64,000 nt of DNA from JAQGMV01 sp963828715. GTDB lineage: Bacteria; Pseudomonadota; Gammaproteobacteria; Burkholderiales; SG8-41. The notes beneath the pieces are model-generated. The model was given only the letters and a program-made list of their open reading frames with translations. It searched no databases and was not told where the DNA came from. The stretch covers positions 434,001-498,000 of the forward strand of contig CAWHFX010000015.1 of the NCBI GenBank assembly GCA_963828715.1. Direction: 5' to 3'. Below, piece after piece: positions 39,001 through 48,141 of this stretch (positions within the stretch are counted from its first letter, which is position 1; every line of letters begins with the position of its first letter). The translations under genes were made by a program, and so were the position numbers.

Positions 39001-39990
39001 TCAGATCAGCAACCGCAGAAACTCCGAGCCGACGTTCGTGCATTCGAACGAGTGCAGTCCGAATTCGTCGGCGAGGTGCTTGAACGCGTGCAGGCCGCGC
39101 ACCGAGTTGCCTTTCTCGTCGAGCCGGGGCGAGAACGTCGCGATACCGATCTGACGGTTCACCGCGCCGACGATGCCTCCGCCTACGCCGCTCTTGCACG
39201 GAACACCGACGTCGAGCACCCAGTTGCCGGAGTAGTCGTACATGCCGCAGGTCAGCATCACGGAAAGCGTGTCTCGCACGGCTCGGGGCTCGAACACGGA
39301 AGCACCGGTGACCGGATTGCGGCCGAGATTCGCGAGCGTCGCGCCCATCATGGCAAGGTCGGCGACGGTGACGAGAATCGAGCATTGACGGAAGTAGAAG
39401 TCGAGGCCCGGCTCGACCGGACCCTGCGTCGCGCCGACGCTGAGCAAGAGATGCGCGATCGCGCGATTGCGATGACCGGTTGCAGCCTCCGACCGATAGA
39501 CCTCCTCGGACACGCGCAGCTTGCGCCCTGCGGCTTCCGATAACTGCCGCAGCAGGAAGTCCATCGCTTCATTGCCGAGCACCTCGTAGAGAAGCGTCGA
39601 AATCGTGATCGCCCCCGCGTTGACCATCGGGTTGAACGGCCGATTCGTGCGCGGATCGAACACGATCGCGTTGAACGCGTCTCCGCTCGGCTCGACCCCG
39701 ACCTGCCGGAAAACGCGCTTGCGACCCAGCAACTCGAGCGCGAGGCAGTAGGTGAACGCTTTCGACACCGACTGAATCGTGAATTCGGTATCGACATTCC
39801 CGCACGACCACAATTTGCCGCCGACGCTCGCGACCGCGATGCCGAATGGGTCGGGATCGACCGCGGCAAGCTCCGGAATATAGTCCGCGAGCTTACCCGT
39901 GCGATTCGGGAGCCAATCCTCGTAGATCGAGTTTATGCAGCGCTCGATCGCATGCTCGCCCGCAGCCGTGCATCCGGCGCTCTGGTCCAT
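39001..39990 (-). CDS. glsA: Glutaminase A
   Basis: A 329-residue serine-dependent glutaminase converting glutamine to glutamate and ammonia. The nucleophile pair is in FTIQSVSKAFTYCLALE (Ser-x-x-Lys), with NPMVNAGAITIS and MYDYSGNWVLDVGVPCKSGV as family hallmarks. Length is typical of the bacterial beta-lactamase-related glutaminases. The start at 39990 has a weak ribosome site. It is tail-to-tail with the alpha/beta-fold gene, four bases apart. Confidence 0.95.
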   Translation of the reverse strand: MDQSAGCTAAGEHAIERCINSIYEDWLPNRTGKLADYIPELAAVDPDPFGIAVASVGGKLWSCGNVDTEFTIQSVSKAFTYCLALELLGRKRVFRQVGVEPSGDAFNAIVFDPRTNRPFNPMVNAGAITISTLLYEVLGNEAMDFLLRQLSEAAGRKLRVSEEVYRSEAATGHRNRAIAHLLLSVGATQGPVEPGLDFYFRQCSILVTVADLAMMGATLANLGRNPVTGASVFEPRAVRDTLSVMLTCGMYDYSGNWVLDVGVPCKSGVGGGIVGAVNRQIGIATFSPRLDEKGNSVRGLHAFKHLADEFGLHSFECTNVGSEFLRLLI

Positions 39991-40202
39991 GATGAGCTCT
40001 GCCGTTTGTTATTGTCGGCGGCCCAAAGCGCAATAACCGTGCCGCATTCGGCGAAAACGATCGCCAGAGGGAACACGCGTCAAGCAGCGATGAATCCACG
40101 CACCAGCCCTGTGCAAACGCCGCGCTCATGCACAGCCACGGTGAACGGACCAAGCCGCACGCACCAAGTCCGCGTTGCGTCTCTTGAATGACCGCGAACG
40201 GT

Positions 40203-41411
40203 CTAGCTCGGCAGGCCGAACTCGCGGCGGCAGATCTGGGCGAGCGTGGCGACGCCCTGGTTGATCTCCTCGTGACTGGGGCTCGCGAAGCACAGCCGCA
40301 GCCGGTTGCGCGCGCGGCTCTTGTTGACCGACCACTCGGGGCCCGGGTTGATCGCCACCCCGGCCGCGAGCGCAGGCTGATAGAGCTTCGCGGTATCCAC
40401 GCCTTCGGGCAGCGTGACCCACAGGAAGATGCCGCCTGCGGCATCTTCGAATTGCGCCGCCGGCCCGAAGTGCTGCTGCAGTGCTTCGGTCAGCGTGCCG
40501 AGCTTTGCCCGCAGAGCGCGGCGCAACGCCGGCACGTGCTTCGAAAAGTTGGCGGTGCAGTACTCCGCCAGCACCATCTGCTCGAGTGCGCCGCTGCCGC
40601 CGTCCGTCTTGAGCGCGAGCGTACGCGACATGACTTCCCACGGCGCGACGATGAAGCCCACGCGCAGCGCCGGCGCGATCGATTTCGAGAACGATCCGAT
40701 GTGGATCACGCCGCCGTGATCGCTCAGCGCGTAGATCGCAGGCGGACGCTCTCCCGACCACGTCAGGTCGGCATAGCAATCGTCCTCGAATATGGGCACC
40801 CCGTGCTGCGCCGACAGTTGCAGCATCTGCTGCCGCCGTTCGACCGGCATTATCGTCGCCGTCGGATTCTGCACGGTCGGAATGGTATAGATGTATTTCG
40901 CGCGCACGCCTTTGCGCTGAAGGTCGTCGAGCGCATTCGAGAGCGCGTCCATACGCATGCCGTCGCGGTCGAGCGGTATCCCGATCACAGTGACGCCCAG
41001 GCGCGTGAGCCGGTTGATCGAGCCCTGGTAGCAGTCCTCTTCGATGATGACGGTGTCTCCGCGCTGGAGCAGCGTGGCATTGATGAGATCGAGCGCCTGC
41101 AGCGATCCCGAAGTAATCAGGATGTCGTCGGCAGTGCAGGCGATGCCCGCTGCCGCCTTCAGCTTGGAGGCAAGAAAGTCGCGCAACGGCCGATAGCCCT
41201 GAGGGCCGCTGCTCAGACCATAGGTGGACAGCGTTCGACCCTCGCGCCTCAGCACTGCCGTCGCGGCCGCCATGAGTCCGTCGAGCGGCAGGCTGTCGGC
41301 ATCGTTGTTGCCGCCGGTGAAGTCGAACTTCACGCGGCCGGTCCAGCGTGCGGCGGCCGGTGGCAATCCGGCCGGCAGAAGTGACGCGAAGTCGAACGGT
41401 GTGGTGCTCAT
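40203..41411 (-). CDS. PLP-dependent class I/II aminotransferase
   Basis: A 402-residue fold-type I aminotransferase close to 2-aminoadipate aminotransferases and the catalytic half of MocR regulators; no DNA-binding N-terminus is present. The PLP-binding Lys is in IGSFSKSIAPALRVGF, with TSGSLQALDLINA, TVQNPTATIMP and the Arg of RNRLRLCFASPS contacting the carboxylate. AGGACAGG precedes the ATG. The amidohydrolase remnant lies directly upstream on the same strand. The amino donor and acceptor are unknown. Confidence 0.92.
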   Translation of the reverse strand: MSTTPFDFASLLPAGLPPAAARWTGRVKFDFTGGNNDADSLPLDGLMAAATAVLRREGRTLSTYGLSSGPQGYRPLRDFLASKLKAAAGIACTADDILITSGSLQALDLINATLLQRGDTVIIEEDCYQGSINRLTRLGVTVIGIPLDRDGMRMDALSNALDDLQRKGVRAKYIYTIPTVQNPTATIMPVERRQQMLQLSAQHGVPIFEDDCYADLTWSGERPPAIYALSDHGGVIHIGSFSKSIAPALRVGFIVAPWEVMSRTLALKTDGGSGALEQMVLAEYCTANFSKHVPALRRALRAKLGTLTEALQQHFGPAAQFEDAAGGIFLWVTLPEGVDTAKLYQPALAAGVAINPGPEWSVNKSRARNRLRLCFASPSHEEINQGVATLAQICRREFGLPS

Positions 41412-41432
41412 CCTGTCCTGTCCTCTGTTTGA

Positions 41433-41898
41433 TTACGCTCCGCGCTGCACGAGCTTGCCGCCGAGCACAGTCGCGCTGGGGAACAACCGCTGTTTGCCCA
41501 TGCGCACGTTCTTATAGTTGTCCACGAAGTCGAAGTTGCCTTCGCGCAACTCGAGAATCGCGACATCCGCCGGTGCGCCGACCTTGAGCGTGCCGCGATC
41601 CTTGAACGCGTCGATCGTGCGCGCGGCATTGCTCGTGCCGCACGCAATCACCTGATCGAGCGACATGCCGAGCAGAAGGAACTTGGAAAGGCAGTTCGGA
41701 AAATCGACCACGCCCGTCGTGCGTCCCTCCGGCGTCCAGTCGGTGGAGACGGTATCGGGCACGAACCCCTGCTTCATCGCACGTTCGGCCACGTCCCACC
41801 AGATATGCCCATTGCGGCCGTTGCCGACGTCGAACCAGATGCCGCGCTTTCTCGCCTCGAGCACCTGCCGCATGGAGAAAGTCACGTCGAGTCATCAT
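41433..41898 (-). pseudogene. Truncated amidohydrolase/deacetylase, C-terminal remnant behind a foreign start
   Basis: From the GTG at 41885 the frame reads RGIWFDVGNGRNGHIWWDVA, VPDTVSTDWTPEG and GTLKVGAPADVAILELREG, the last 150 residues of an amidohydrolase of the deacetylase/dihydroorotase-like type. The metal-binding first two thirds are missing. A good ribosome site (AGGAGAGGAG) and ATG at 41898 sit just upstream but read MMTRRDFLHAAGA, a Tat-like start in another frame. This looks like a deletion that joined a gene front to a distant tail. Confidence 0.7.
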
Positions 41899-42139
41899 GG
41901 TGGATCTCCTCTCCTGAGATTTGTCGTCGACTGGAAGCGGTCGTCCCATACGCAGGCTAAGTGTAACTGCTGGGCAGAGTCCGTGTTCAAGCGCGATAGC
42001 GCGTTCCAGCTCTCCACACTGTGGTCCGGCCATCGCTATCCAAAGACATGAAGCCGAGGGTAAGATGCAGTGATCCGTCGGCCCGCGGTAGCGCACACGC
42101 GGCCCATCGATGCGCCACCGTTTCGGAGGAGAAACCGTG

Positions 42140-43130
42140 ATGCGCCGTATGATCGAAGCACACCGCACTGTGGCCATGTTGATCGCTGCCGCCGCGTACC
42201 TGCCTGTGCCCTGCACCGACTTGCGCGCAGAGTTTTCCGGTCAAGCCTGTGCGTTACGTCGTTCCCTTCGGCCCCGGCACTTCGCCGGATATTGTCGGCC
42301 GGCTCATGGCGGACAAGCTCACCCGGCTGTGGGGCCAGCAGGTGATCGTGGACAATCGCGTCGGCGTCGCCGGCGTGCTCGGGACGGCGTTCGTCGCAAA
42401 ATCACCACCGGACGGGCATACGCTGATCCAGTGCAACATCGCCTCCAGCGCGATCGCGGTCTCGCTCTTCGCCAAGATGCCTTACGACCAGGTGCGCGAC
42501 GTGGCGGCCGTCAGTCGCATCGGGATGACGCCGAACATCGTGACCGTGCATCCCTCACTGCCGTTCAAGACGATGCGGGACCTCATTACGTACGCACGGC
42601 GCAACCCCGGTGAGCTGAGCTACGCTTCGGGGCTCGTCGGCACGTCACCGCAGCTTTCCATGGAGCTCATCAAGCTCATGGAGAGGATCGAGATCGTCAA
42701 CATCCCCTACAAGAACGCCGCGCAAGGCGTGACCGACGTCATCGCCGGGCAGCTTCCGATCAACGTGGGTAATTTTCCGGCCGCGGTGGCGCCCGTCGAG
42801 TCGGGGCGCCTGCGCGCGCTGGCGATCACGACCGCCACACGCGTTGCGCAAGCACCGTCGATCCCGACGATGCAGGAAGCAGGATTGGCCGGCTACGACG
42901 TCAGCTCGTGGTACGGCGTTTGCGCTCCGGCGGGCACACCAGCGGCGGTGCTCGATAAACTGAATGCCGATATCAATTCGATATTGCGGCTGCCCGATCT
43001 GCAGGCGCGGCTCGACGAGCTTGTCATCGGCGGGCCGCTTACGACCCGCGACGAGTTCGACCAGTTCATCCGCGGCGAGATTGCAAAGTGGGCGAAGGTC
43101 GTCAAGGATGCCGCCATTCCGCTGCAATAA
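42140..43130 (+). pseudogene. Bug/TctC-type receptor, first of a tandem pair, frameshifted in the signal region
   Basis: GGAGGAGAAACCGTG precedes the ATG at 42140 (MRRMIEAHRTVAMLI). The frame breaks near 42220 and resumes QSFPVKPVRYVVPFGPG, running intact to IPLQ at 43130. The next gene is a close paralogue: shared stretches include AKSPPDGHTL, QCNIASSAI, PYDQVRD and RIGMTPNIVTVHPS. Their leaders are also near-identical, so the two arose by tandem duplication. About 329 residues when corrected. Confidence 0.9.
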
Positions 43131-43139
43131 GCATTGCCG

Positions 43140-43190
43140 ATGACCTTAGGATGCAAGGCCGCTATCCTGCGCACGATCGATGCGGCACTG
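43140..43190 (+). repeat. Partial copy of the alcohol dehydrogenase 5' end between tandem Bug genes
   Basis: These 51 bases match 44231-44281, the start of the dehydrogenase gene, at 40 positions by my count, including a 15-base identical run. Translation gives MTLGCKAAILRTIDAA against MTIRCKAAVLRTIGAA. It then runs into the Bug ribosome site. It is a scar of tandem duplication of a Bug-dehydrogenase unit. A more eroded version (IDAPPFRRRN frame) lies before the first Bug gene. Confidence 0.8.
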
Positions 43191-43209
43191 TTTCGGAGGA
43201 GGAACCGTG

Positions 43210-44217
43210 ATGCGGCGTATGATCGAAGCACGCCGGAGCGTTATCCGTTCGATCACGGCCGCGAGCCTGGCGTGGCCGGCCGTCTGCTGGGCGCAAACCC
43301 CACCGGCTTCAGGCGCGACATTTCCGACGAAGCCCGTGCGTTATGTCGTTCCGTTCGGGCCCGGTGGCTCGCCGGACCTGGTTGCACGCCTCCTCGCGGA
43401 GCGCCTCACTCGACTCTGGGGTCAGCAGGTCCTGGTCGAGAACCGACCGGGCGTCGCCGGCATGCTCGGCACTGCGTTCGTGGCGAAATCGCCACCCGAC
43501 GGCCACACGTTACTTCAATGCAATATCGCTTCGAGCGCCATCGGCATGTCGTTGTTTGCGAAACCGCCGTACGACCAGGTGCGCGACATCGCCGCCGTCA
43601 CGCGCATCGGGATGACGCCGAACATCGTGACGGTGCACCCCTCCGTACCGTTCAAGACGATGCAGGGTTTCGTCGCGTATGCGAGGCGCAATCCGGACAC
43701 GCTGAGCTACGCCTCGGGGCAGGTCGGCACATCTCCGCAACTCTCGATGGAGCTCATCAAGCTGATGGCCCGGATCGATGTCGTCAACATTCCTTACAAG
43801 ATCGGAGCGCAAGGAATTACGGACAACATCGCCGGGCAGGTTCCGGTGGGCATCTCGAACTTCCCAGCGTCGGTCGCGCCGGTCCAGTCGGGGCGCCTGC
43901 GCGCGCTCGCGATCACGACCGCGATGCGCGTCTCGCAAGCGCGATCGATTCCGACGATGCAGGAGTCCGGCTTTCCGGATTTCGATGTAAGTTCCTGGCA
44001 GGGCGTGTGCGCGCCGGCCGGAACACCGGCTGCGTTGCTCGACAAGCTCAACAGCGATGTGAACTCGGTGTTGCGTATCCCCGAGCTTCATCAACGGTAC
44101 GATGAGCTTGTGATGATTGGCCCCCAGACCACGCGAGACGAATTCGACCAGTTCATTCGTGCAGAGATCGCGCGTTGGGCCCGCGTGATCAAGGAAGCCG
44201 GGATTCCGCAACAATGA
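43210..44217 (+). CDS. Bug/TctC-type receptor, second of a tandem pair, upstream of alcohol dehydrogenase
   Basis: Intact, 335 residues. GGAGGAGGAACCGTG precedes the ATG at 43210. After the signal peptide (LAWPAVCWAQ) come TFPTKPVRYVVPFGPGGSPD and VENRPGVAGMLGTAFVAK. It is closely similar to the preceding copy through both lobes. The dehydrogenase starts 13 bases after its stop, forming one unit; the captured compound may be related to the alcohol or aldehyde substrate, which is inference. Confidence 0.94.
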   Translation: MRRMIEARRSVIRSITAASLAWPAVCWAQTPPASGATFPTKPVRYVVPFGPGGSPDLVARLLAERLTRLWGQQVLVENRPGVAGMLGTAFVAKSPPDGHTLLQCNIASSAIGMSLFAKPPYDQVRDIAAVTRIGMTPNIVTVHPSVPFKTMQGFVAYARRNPDTLSYASGQVGTSPQLSMELIKLMARIDVVNIPYKIGAQGITDNIAGQVPVGISNFPASVAPVQSGRLRALAITTAMRVSQARSIPTMQESGFPDFDVSSWQGVCAPAGTPAALLDKLNSDVNSVLRIPELHQRYDELVMIGPQTTRDEFDQFIRAEIARWARVIKEAGIPQQ

Positions 44218-44230
44218 GAGTTCTCCACAC

Positions 44231-45373
44231 ATGACCATTCGATGCAAAGCGGCCGTCCTGCGCACGATCGGTGCAGCACGTCCATACGCGCGGTCGCAGC
44301 CCTTATCGATCGAGGACGTCACGCTCGCACCGCCGAAGCCGGTCGAGCTGCTCGTACGTATCGCGGGCGCGGGGTTGTGTCACTCCGACCTCTCGGTGAT
44401 CAATGGCGATCGTCCCCGACCCGTCCCGATCGCGCTCGGCCACGAGGGCTCGGGACAGGTGGTCGAGGTCGGCTCCGCGATCGACGACGTGCGTCCGGGC
44501 GATCACGTGGTATTTCAGTTCTCCGCCGCGTGCGGCCGCTGCCGGCGCTGCGTGGAGGGTCGCCCGCAGGTCTGTGAACGCGCACGCGTTGCCAAGGCGG
44601 CGGGAGAACTGATGGCCGGCGGAAGCCGCATCACGAGCCTCAACGGCGAGCGCATCGAACACCACTCGGGCCTGTCGTGCATGGCGGAGTATGCGGTGGT
44701 TGATCGCGGAAGCGTCGTGGTGGTCGACCGCGAGGTTCCGCTCGCCGACGCAGCGCTGTTCGGCTGCGCCGTGATGACCGGCGTCGGCGCGGTCATCAAC
44801 ACCGCACGCGTACGGCCGGGGGACTCGGTTGCCGTGCTGGGCTTGGGCGGCGTGGGCCTGAGCGGCGTACTCGGCGCACGACTGGCAGGCGCCGAAACGA
44901 TCATCGCGATCGACCGTGAGCCGGCCCGACTTGAAGTCGCGCTCAGTGTCGGCGCGACGCATGCCTTCTGCTCGCGTGATGCCGATTGCATCGAACAGGT
45001 GCGGGAGCTCACGCGCGGCGGTGTCGATTACGCATTCGAACTATCCGGCGGCGCAGATGCGATGACGACGGCTTACGGCGTGGTGCAATACGGCGGCACT
45101 GTCGTGATCTGCGGATTGCCTGCACTGAACGTGTCATTCAGCGTGAATCAGTGCGACATCGTCGGACAGGAGAAATCGATCCGCGGCAGTTACATGGGTT
45201 CGTGCGTGCCGGTTCGCGACATCCCGCGGTTCATGCGGCTCTACCAGGAAGGCCGACTGCCGGTGAACCGGCTGATCGACGGCTACGTCGGCTTCGACGA
45301 GGTGAACGCGGGTTTCGACAAGCTCCAGGATGTCCAGGCGATCCGACAAATCCTGACACCGCACGGCCACTAG
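44231..45373 (+). CDS. Zinc-dependent alcohol dehydrogenase (MDR, class III-like)
   Basis: A 380-residue NAD-linked enzyme. Catalytic zinc ligands appear in GAGLCHSDLSVING (Cys) and ALGHEGSGQVVEVGS (His, Glu); the structural zinc site is AACGRCRRCVEGRPQVC. The nucleotide fold is VAVLGLGGVGLSGVLGAR with IIAIDREPARLEVA, where Asp implies NAD. Length matches long-chain, glutathione-formaldehyde-like alcohol dehydrogenases. It is 13 bases downstream of a Bug gene. A repeat-filled gap follows. Confidence 0.94.
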   Translation: MTIRCKAAVLRTIGAARPYARSQPLSIEDVTLAPPKPVELLVRIAGAGLCHSDLSVINGDRPRPVPIALGHEGSGQVVEVGSAIDDVRPGDHVVFQFSAACGRCRRCVEGRPQVCERARVAKAAGELMAGGSRITSLNGERIEHHSGLSCMAEYAVVDRGSVVVVDREVPLADAALFGCAVMTGVGAVINTARVRPGDSVAVLGLGGVGLSGVLGARLAGAETIIAIDREPARLEVALSVGATHAFCSRDADCIEQVRELTRGGVDYAFELSGGADAMTTAYGVVQYGGTVVICGLPALNVSFSVNQCDIVGQEKSIRGSYMGSCVPVRDIPRFMRLYQEGRLPVNRLIDGYVGFDEVNAGFDKLQDVQAIRQILTPHGH

Positions 45374-45401
45374 GGTGTCGAAGCTTTAGTTCGCACAACA
45401 T

Positions 45402-45524
45402 CCCTTCGCCCTGAGGAGCCGGCAGAGGCCGTCTCGAAGCCTGTCCTGAGCTACGTCGAAGGGGGCGAATGGCCGCGGTTGTCCGTGTTTCGAGACGCTA
45501 CCGCTCCTCAGCACGAACGTTCGT
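45402..45524. repeat. Dispersed palindromic element (FDxAQDRL-type)
   Basis: CCCTTCGCCCTGAGGAGCC opens the element and TCCTGAGCTACGTCGAAGGG closes its first arm as an imperfect inverted repeat, followed by TTTCGAGACGCTACCGCTCC and TCAGCACGAACG. On the minus strand it reads PFDVAQDRLRDGLCR, the familiar spurious translation of a widespread short bacterial repeat. Related pieces lie near 22762, 55777 and 59073. The rest of the 45374-45777 gap shows no gene. Confidence 0.7.
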
Positions 45525-45777
45525 AGTAGTGCGAAGTTGTGCTTCACCACACTACCGCACAGCCAAGACGCTCCCGCGTTCAGCCTGACAGAGTGGTGCA
45601 GCCGCGCGTGATTCTTACCTTCGCTGCCATTTCGTCGCGACTGCGCGCGTTGCCACCGGCGCAGTCCTCGCCTCGCGAAATGGCGCAGGAAACGCCGTCT
45701 GTTCGGCGTTTTGCGCCTGGCGGGCACGGCCCACAATTCACCGACCCTCCTCCACCCCCGCGCGAACAGGCGACAAC

Positions 45778-46203
45778 ATGAGATACGGACGTACCCGGCT
45801 GGTCGAAAAAAATCGGAACGACTCACATCTGCTCGCCACACCAGCGAGCCCGACCGCGCGCAGGATGAGGCACCGCGAGGCATTCGAGGCAGCGCTCCAG
45901 GCGTTGCAGGCGGATTACGTGCGCAGTCTCGATGACTACCTGAACGAGCTGTGCCTCCACGCGAGTCCACCCGACAATAAAGCGGCGCGATCGGCCCGGC
46001 AGGCGGCGCTCGCGCGCATCGCTCACAAGCTCGCAGGCACCGGCGGCACGTACGGATTCCCCGCTATTACCGAGGCGGCGCGAGATCTCGAACGCATGCT
46101 GAAGACCGGGCACTCCGAAAGCGAGCTTTCCGACGCGATCCGCAGCGTCGAGGCAGCCTGCTACGAAGCGATCGGCGCGACGAAGGGGGCGGCGCTCGCC
46201 TGA
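45778..46203 (+). CDS. Histidine phosphotransfer (Hpt) domain protein
   Basis: A 141-residue protein with one Hpt domain; the phosphorylated His is in ARIAHKLAGTGGTYGFPAI, followed by EAARDLERMLKTG. It relays phosphate between a hybrid sensor kinase and a response regulator, neither of which is in the window. The N-terminal 30 residues are basic and unstructured, and the ATG at 45865 (MRHREAFEAALQAL) could be the true start, giving a compact 112-residue protein. Confidence 0.82.
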   Translation: MRYGRTRLVEKNRNDSHLLATPASPTARRMRHREAFEAALQALQADYVRSLDDYLNELCLHASPPDNKAARSARQAALARIAHKLAGTGGTYGFPAITEAARDLERMLKTGHSESELSDAIRSVEAACYEAIGATKGAALA

Positions 46204-46293
46204 AGGCTGGGGAACCATACTTCGCCGCCCTACGCAACAGAGAGAAACCAATGGTTTCCCTCCGTAGCCTCTCTTCCTTCGTTGGGCCAGCGC

Positions 46294-47937
46294 TCAGGCC
46301 GCGCCGCGCCGATGTGAAAACGCGGTCTCGGCGCTCGTTATGAACTCGAGCAGCGCCGCACGGCCGTTCTCGTTTTCCTTGCGCGCGCGCAGGATCGCAT
46401 TGCCGACCTCCGCCGGGTTATCGACCCGCTCGCTCCATCCGCCCAGATCTCTTGCGATGTTCGCGTAACTGCCGCCGAGATCGCGGGTGCGATACTTCTC
46501 GTGCGAGTACGCCATCGCATGCGTCTCGATCGCCATGGTCGAGTTGTTGAGCACGATGGTCGTCATCGGAATGCCCGAGCGCGCCGCAGTCTCGAAATCG
46601 AGGCCGGTCATGCCGAACGCGGCGTCGCCCATGATGTTCACGCAGAACTTGTCGGGTGCCCCGACCTTGGCGCCGATGGCAAGGCCCAGTCCGGTGCCGA
46701 GCTGGTGCGACTTGCCCCAGCCCAGATAGCCGCGCGGCTTCTTCGCAACGTAGAACGGCAGCACCTGGTCGCGCGGACTGCCGGAATCGTGCGTCACGAT
46801 CGCATCTTCCGACGGAATGACGCGCATGAACTCGGATATCACGAAATACGGACAGATCGGACGCTCGGTCGAGCGCAGCTTCGCCTCCCATTTTCCGAGC
46901 CACTCATTCCGGAGCTTCGCGATCGTCTGACGCGTTGCGGTGCTGCGGGGCTTGCCCCGGAGCCGCTCCTTCACGGCCTCGATGAGTTGTGCAAGCACGA
47001 GCTTCGCATCACCCACGATCGGCAGCGCCGTGTCGTTGATCTTGTAGAGATCGCGGGTGTCGTTCGTCGCATGGATGATGCTCTTGCCGGCGGGAATGAC
47101 CGGCGTGGTGATGTTGTGCTTCGTGAGCGACGTGCCGATTGCGAAGATGACGTCGGCGTCCTGCAGGAAGTGATAGCCCTGCCCGGTGTAGACGATTCCG
47201 CCTGAGCCCAGCGCCAGCGGATGGTCTTCCGGGAACCCGCTCTTCCCGTCCGTGGTCGTCATGACCGGCACCTCGAGGAGATCCGCCAGCGCGACCAGCT
47301 CGTCGGTCGCCTCGGCATAAAGCACGCCCTGTCCTGCGATGATCATCGGGCAACGCGCGTCGATGAGAAGCTTCGCAGCTTCGTCGATGTCGCGTTCGTC
47401 CCCCGCCGAGCGCGCTCTGCGCACCGGCGTGTAGTTGATCGGTCCTGAAAAATCGGCGGTCATCAGATCGGCGGGCACTTCGACCATCGTCGGTCCCGGG
47501 CGCCCGTTCTTGAGTGCGTTGAACGTGCGACGCATGGCGGCCACGATGTGTTCGGACATCGAGACGGGCTCGACCAGCTTCGTCACCGACGCGTACGTGC
47601 GCGTCGAATTGAACAGCGGAAACGTCTGGGCGGTCTCGCGCGGGTGACCGAGCGGCAACAGCAGAACCGGGCTCGAGTCGGAGTAGGCGGACGCGATGCC
47701 CGCAAATGCATTCTCGGCCCCGGGCCCGTACTGCATCGCGAAAACGCCCGCAGGGTTGCCGTTGACGACCCGTGTGCAGCCATCCGCCATGTGAACGCCG
47801 ACGCGTTCCTGACGGCAGATGACCGGACGCAGCCCCGCCGCGACAGCCGACTCGATAATGGGCGTCGTCGGAAAACAGAACATCGTCGAGACGCCTTCGC
47901 GCTTGAGGATCTCGGTGATCGCATCCATGACCTTCAT
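46294..47937 (-). CDS. Thiamine-diphosphate-dependent enzyme (acetolactate synthase large-subunit-like)
   Basis: A 547-residue enzyme with the three-domain decarboxylase fold. The catalytic Glu is in VICRQERVGVHMADGC, and the ThDP/Mg motif is NIMGDAAFGMTGLDFE, ending in VLNNSTMA (GDx25-30N). GGGAGGAG precedes the ATG at 47937. Without an ilvN-like regulatory subunit it is unlikely to be the biosynthetic acetolactate synthase; oxalyl-CoA-decarboxylase- or benzoylformate-type reactions are possible. It is divergent from the MmgE/PrpD gene, 204 bases away. Confidence 0.9.
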   Translation of the reverse strand: MKVMDAITEILKREGVSTMFCFPTTPIIESAVAAGLRPVICRQERVGVHMADGCTRVVNGNPAGVFAMQYGPGAENAFAGIASAYSDSSPVLLLPLGHPRETAQTFPLFNSTRTYASVTKLVEPVSMSEHIVAAMRRTFNALKNGRPGPTMVEVPADLMTADFSGPINYTPVRRARSAGDERDIDEAAKLLIDARCPMIIAGQGVLYAEATDELVALADLLEVPVMTTTDGKSGFPEDHPLALGSGGIVYTGQGYHFLQDADVIFAIGTSLTKHNITTPVIPAGKSIIHATNDTRDLYKINDTALPIVGDAKLVLAQLIEAVKERLRGKPRSTATRQTIAKLRNEWLGKWEAKLRSTERPICPYFVISEFMRVIPSEDAIVTHDSGSPRDQVLPFYVAKKPRGYLGWGKSHQLGTGLGLAIGAKVGAPDKFCVNIMGDAAFGMTGLDFETAARSGIPMTTIVLNNSTMAIETHAMAYSHEKYRTRDLGGSYANIARDLGGWSERVDNPAEVGNAILRARKENENGRAALLEFITSAETAFSHRRGAA

Positions 47938-48141
47938 CGTTGCACTCCTCCCGGTGGCACTTCGACGGACAGACACGCGGAATCTATTCCGAGCACACAG
48001 GTGACGCAAGGAGTAACACCTACGCCGCTCCTCCGGCGCTGCGGCCAGCGGCCGCGTTGCCTGCGGGCGCAACTACACCCCTTATGCGCCTTTCGGCGCC
48101 AGGAGGTATCGTACCGAGGAGCCCCCAATCGAGGAGAAGCC

